In this document: positions 60,501 through 64,000 of the stretch, piece by piece
How the letters are laid out: each line of letters opens with the position of its first letter
Position numbering within the stretch: position 1 is the stretch's first letter
NCBI GenBank assembly: GCA_001414345.1
Contig: LLCB01000073.1
Span: forward strand, 124,001-188,000
Source: Hymenoscyphus infarciens
Taxonomy: Eukaryota > Ascomycota > Leotiomycetes > Helotiales > Helotiaceae
Direction of reading: 5' to 3'
Length of the DNA: 64,000 nucleotides
Program-made: the position numbers and the translations under genes
Notes under the pieces: model-generated
What the model was told of the DNA's origin: nothing
Databases searched by the model: none
The model's input: only the letters and a program-made list of their open reading frames with translations

Positions 60501-63500
60501 ATTAAAGAAGAAAGTATTAATTAAAATACTATAATTAAATTTAAGATTATTATAAAAAGTAAACTTAAACCGGCCTAGCGAACTACTATGCTTTTAATAG
60601 TATTTATAGAATTTAGCAAGATATTAAAAGATATCTTAGTTAATATAATACCTAGCTCTTTCTAGTACGTGTTATAATCTTAGTACTAATAGGTAGCTAA
60701 ATCGTTTATAAAGTTTTTGAATATTAATATTTATAAGAAAGGTTAGGTACTTTTATATGAAGTTATATATAGCTTTATTCTAGAGTAGAAAAGAGTATCT
60801 AAATTATTATATAATAAAGAACCTTTTAACTTCTATCTCTTTCTTATTCTCTTAGATAAGTATGTTTTAAAGATTATTTAGAGTAATATTTAGATTATCT
60901 ATATTATTAATATAAAGGATAAAAGAGGTATCAGATTATACTATATAGAATTTAGCTTTTCTAATTAGTATATCAATTATTATTAATTCTAAAGATAGAG
61001 TATATCTCTTACTAAACTAGATATTAAATTAACTTTTTATACCTTTATTAATTAAAACGCTTTTAATAAGTTTAATATACGTAAGATATTATTTATATCT
61101 TACACTTAACTTTCAAGCTACTCTAGTATTAATTATTATACTAAAGAAGTTCTCTTTTATATATCTTTTAGCTATTATTATAAACACTTCCTTTATAAAT
61201 TCGTATATAACGTTAAAAGTATTATTTAGGTTATTTAGGTTTTATAGAATATATCTATTAATAGCGTATCTTTATACTAAACTTATTAAATTCAAAGTAA
61301 GTTATTTAGTATTTAGATTATTAATAAATCCTATAGAAGTAATATTATAATAGATAACTTCTTTATCTAAACTAGTATCTAATAAGTGATTATCTTCTTT
61401 TAATAGAGTAATAACGTGAAGTGTCTTTAATATCTCTTCCTTCTAAGTACTCTAAGTATATACTATATTTATATTATATACCTTTCTAGTATACCTATCT
61501 TACTTACCTTTAAAGTGTCTAGAATTCTTATTAGTCTATTTAGCGAAGTAATAGTCCTACTCTTCTTAATTATAATCTTAAGATAAATACTAAGTAGTCG
61601 TCTTTTCTATATATATAATATATTCTCTTCTTCTTATATTAATTTATATTATTAAATTTATTTATACTATATTATCCACTCTTATAGAAGTACCTCTTAG
61701 TTATTATAGTTTCGTTTATAACTGTCTCTAAGTAGACTTTTATATAGAATTAGATCGAACTTCGTAGAAGAGTAATAGTATTAGAAATCAAAGGGTCTTA
61801 GGATAAGGTTAATATTATAATAGCATAATCTAAGACCTTTTTATATATTAAAATTAGCTTATTCAAAAACTAACTATTAGTACAAAAGTTAATAAAGAGG
61901 GAAAATCTTAGTAAATTAAGTCTTAATAATATATTCTTAAAAGAGCTTAATATTAATACTCTAGATACTTGTATTATCTCTTATAAATCGATGTTATTCT
62001 ATTTAGATAATTAGTCTCTTTTATAAAGTTTATCTTCAAAGTATTATTATATAGATATAGATAAAACTTTAAAAGATTAATCGATGTTTTCGTTAAAAAG
62101 CGTAGTATAGAAGTAATTCGAAGCATTGTCTTTTAGTATAGTTAAGAAGGTAAGAGAGTAAATCGCTAGTAATACCTTACTTCTCTTATATATATTCTTA
62201 AATATTATAACTTTGATTATAAAATTGTCTTCTTTTCTACTATACTTTTAATCGTCTTTATATACTTTTATAAGAGTATCTAATATATAAGAGTAGTCTT
62301 AACTCTTTTAAGAATTTCGTAAAGTTAACTCTAGTTCGAAATATACTATATTTATTCGTATTAGTAGTCTTCTACTAAGATTATTCTATCGCTGATTATG
62401 TTCTAGATACTTAGAGGTATTATCGAAATCGTTATTACTAGTATCTTCGCTAAATTAATAGGATATAAAGAAGGAGGTCTAGTTATCTTTTAGTAGACCT
62501 AAAAGTTAGATTAGAGGTTATACTAGATCGCTTAGGTCTTTCCTTTTAGTTAGTAGGATTGAAGTCGTCGAAGGTGTTAGTTGTTATAACGATATTAGTT
62601 ATTATTATTATTATATAGTAGATGCTTATAAAGCTTTATCTCTAGCCTTCGTCTTAGATTAGGTGTTTCAAGTAATATTTTCAGCTTAAGGTTATTATTA
62701 TAGAGGTTGTAGAGGTTGTAGTTATTATTACTACAGCTTTTGTTATCTTTTAGCGTGTTCTAGTATATATTTATAACGAGATCTGAAGACTCTACTACTA
62801 GTGTCTTCTCCTAATACTATAGCTTTTAATTCTTCGTCTAACTACTTAGTTTAGTTAACCTTAGTAGCAGTGTTATATAGTGTCTAAGATATAAGTATTT
62901 TGTATCTATTCGTCTTAACCTATATACCTCTTCTTTAAAGCGTCTATTATAACTTAGTATTCGTAGATTAGTAGATCTTAGTAAATTTATCTTAATCCTA
63001 TTCTTCGAAGTCTACCTAAAATTCGTTCTAAAGAAGAAGGTCTTCGTTCTTTCCTTTAGTATACTCTTCTTCTCTTTTAGCGGTAAAAATCGTCTCTTCT
63101 ATCTATATTGATTTTGGCTTTAGTACTAGCTTTAAGGCTTGTTTTAATACTAAAGTTAAAGCTTCTAAAGTCGTTAGAATCGGTGTCGATATGTCTATTA
63201 TATTATAGATATTATAGATATTATAGATGAATTTAGATATTATCGAAAGTCCGTTTATACTTTACTTAGTAGGTGAAAGAGAATTCGGGTTTTAGGTGAA
63301 TAAGTATCTTAGAGAGTATGAATTATCTTAGGGGATAATAGAAGGTCGAGGAAGTTATTAGAATAATATTAGAAGATTAGTATTAGTAATCGGTGCTTCT
63401 TATATTAAGAAGTGTTTATAGTATATTATTATAAATTTAGATAGTAGAAGAAACTACGATCTATAAAGAGGAGTCTACTAGTGATATCGAGTTTACTTTT

Positions 63501-63738
63501 ATATAAGTATATCTATAGTAGAAATATATAAAGTAACTGAGTATCTAATCTATACGTCTATTAATTAGTATTAGTATAACTTATAGTTATAAAAGCGATG
63601 TAAAAAGAGTTATATTATCGTTTATATATACCGAGTAAAGCTAGCTACGATGACTACTTAAGTAGTCTCTAAGCGAGTGTACGTGTACCTACGTGTACTA
63701 ATCTGAATCGCTATTTACCTCTTGAATATATACCGACA
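57522..63738 (-). mobile_element. Element D2: Copia LTR retrotransposon, uninterrupted
   Basis: The 6217-bp element has 170-bp LTRs (57522-57691 and 63569-63738) and TSD ATTAG (57517-57521 and 63739-63743). LTR differences that I can align are all G/A or C/T transitions, as RIP predicts. On the - strand it carries an RNase H (near 57960-58080) and a reverse transcriptase start with NTRIFRLYF (about 59250-59285). It is the same family as D1 and shows the empty site for Gypsy C. All frames are broken. Confidence 0.92.
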
Positions 63739-63743
63739 ATTAG

Positions 63744-64000
63744 TCTATTTATCTTATTAGTAAATTTACTTTTAAGATAGTTTTTATAATTAATAATACT
63801 ATTATCTATAGATATAATATTATTATAACCTTTTATAGTATTAATAATCTTATTTAATATTTATAGACTAATATATCCTAGTCTATTATATAGGTATAGT
63901 TTATCTATATTTTTATACTTTATTATATTAAGTATAGTATTATTTAATATAATGTTTTTATATCTAAGAGGAATAATATCTAAATAATATAAGTTATCTA
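63744..64000 (-). pseudogene. Copia G integrase, continued right of D2
   Basis: This AT-rich segment rejoins 57516 when D2 and one ATTAG are removed. It belongs to the upstream part of the G polyprotein and runs off the window. Confidence 0.55.

Larger units (their letters stand above)
52646..64000 (-). mobile_element. Element G: Copia LTR retrotransposon, right end outside window
   Basis: The left LTR is 52646-53154 (509 bp, TGTAAGAATGG to ATATTACA), followed by the purine tract CAAGGGGA (on -). The flanking 5-mer on the left is TATAT. On the - strand, RNase H, reverse transcriptase and integrase are read going right. F3 and D2 are inserted. It has fewer stops than the other elements, so it is less RIP-mutated. 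The Gag and right LTR lie beyond 64000. Confidence 0.88.

Overview
The window is nuclear DNA of a filamentous ascomycete (Pezizomycotina). The evidence is short introns with GTRNGT donors and CTRAY-like branch points, a fused URA2/pyrABCN-type pyrimidine enzyme, and long AT-rich blocks in which the dinucleotides CA and TG are almost absent. That absence is the footprint of repeat-induced point mutation (RIP, CpA to TpA). A Leotiomycete is my best guess, from the general look of the two proteins, but I cannot prove it.

Layout. (1) 1-9250: RIP-mutated repeats. Two related gag-only LTR retrotransposons (B and A) are nested, A lying inside an LTR of B. Two further LTR remnants follow. (2) 9250-23150: an island of normal base composition. 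It holds two intact genes on the + strand: a SulP-family sulfate permease (11582-13665, one intron) and the multifunctional carbamoyl-phosphate synthase II / inactive dihydroorotase / aspartate transcarbamylase gene (15893-22908, three introns). Two small foldback elements lie in the gap between them, one just 3' of each gene boundary region. The first 2.3 kb of the island has no gene I can support. (3) 23150-64000: a hierarchy of nested transposable elements, which I could unpick from target-site duplications (TSDs).

The nest. A TA-flanked element of 1.5-1.7 kb, here called family F, occurs at least seven times, whole or in pieces. F copy F5 (29146-30262) is broken by a Copia element, E (30263-51818). 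E contains F1 (32684-34220) and a second Copia element, D1 (34547-48625, TSD TATAT). D1 is itself broken by a Gypsy element, C (36225-44081, TSD ATATA). The right LTR of E is broken by F2 (51819-52645), which is broken by a third Copia element, G (52646 to beyond the window). G contains F3 (53551-55242, TSD TA) and D2 (57522-63738, TSD ATTAG). Removing F3 rejoins a Copia RNase H reading frame exactly. Removing C restores the sequence seen uninterrupted in D2.

The two genes have no obvious pathway link: one imports sulfate, the other makes carbamoyl aspartate for pyrimidines. They appear to be ordinary core genes in a small GC-equilibrated island between AT isochores. The most unusual material is family F, the gag-only A/B elements that share ends with Gypsy C, and the mismatch between nesting order and degree of RIP. 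All element names (A-G) are mine. No database search was possible.
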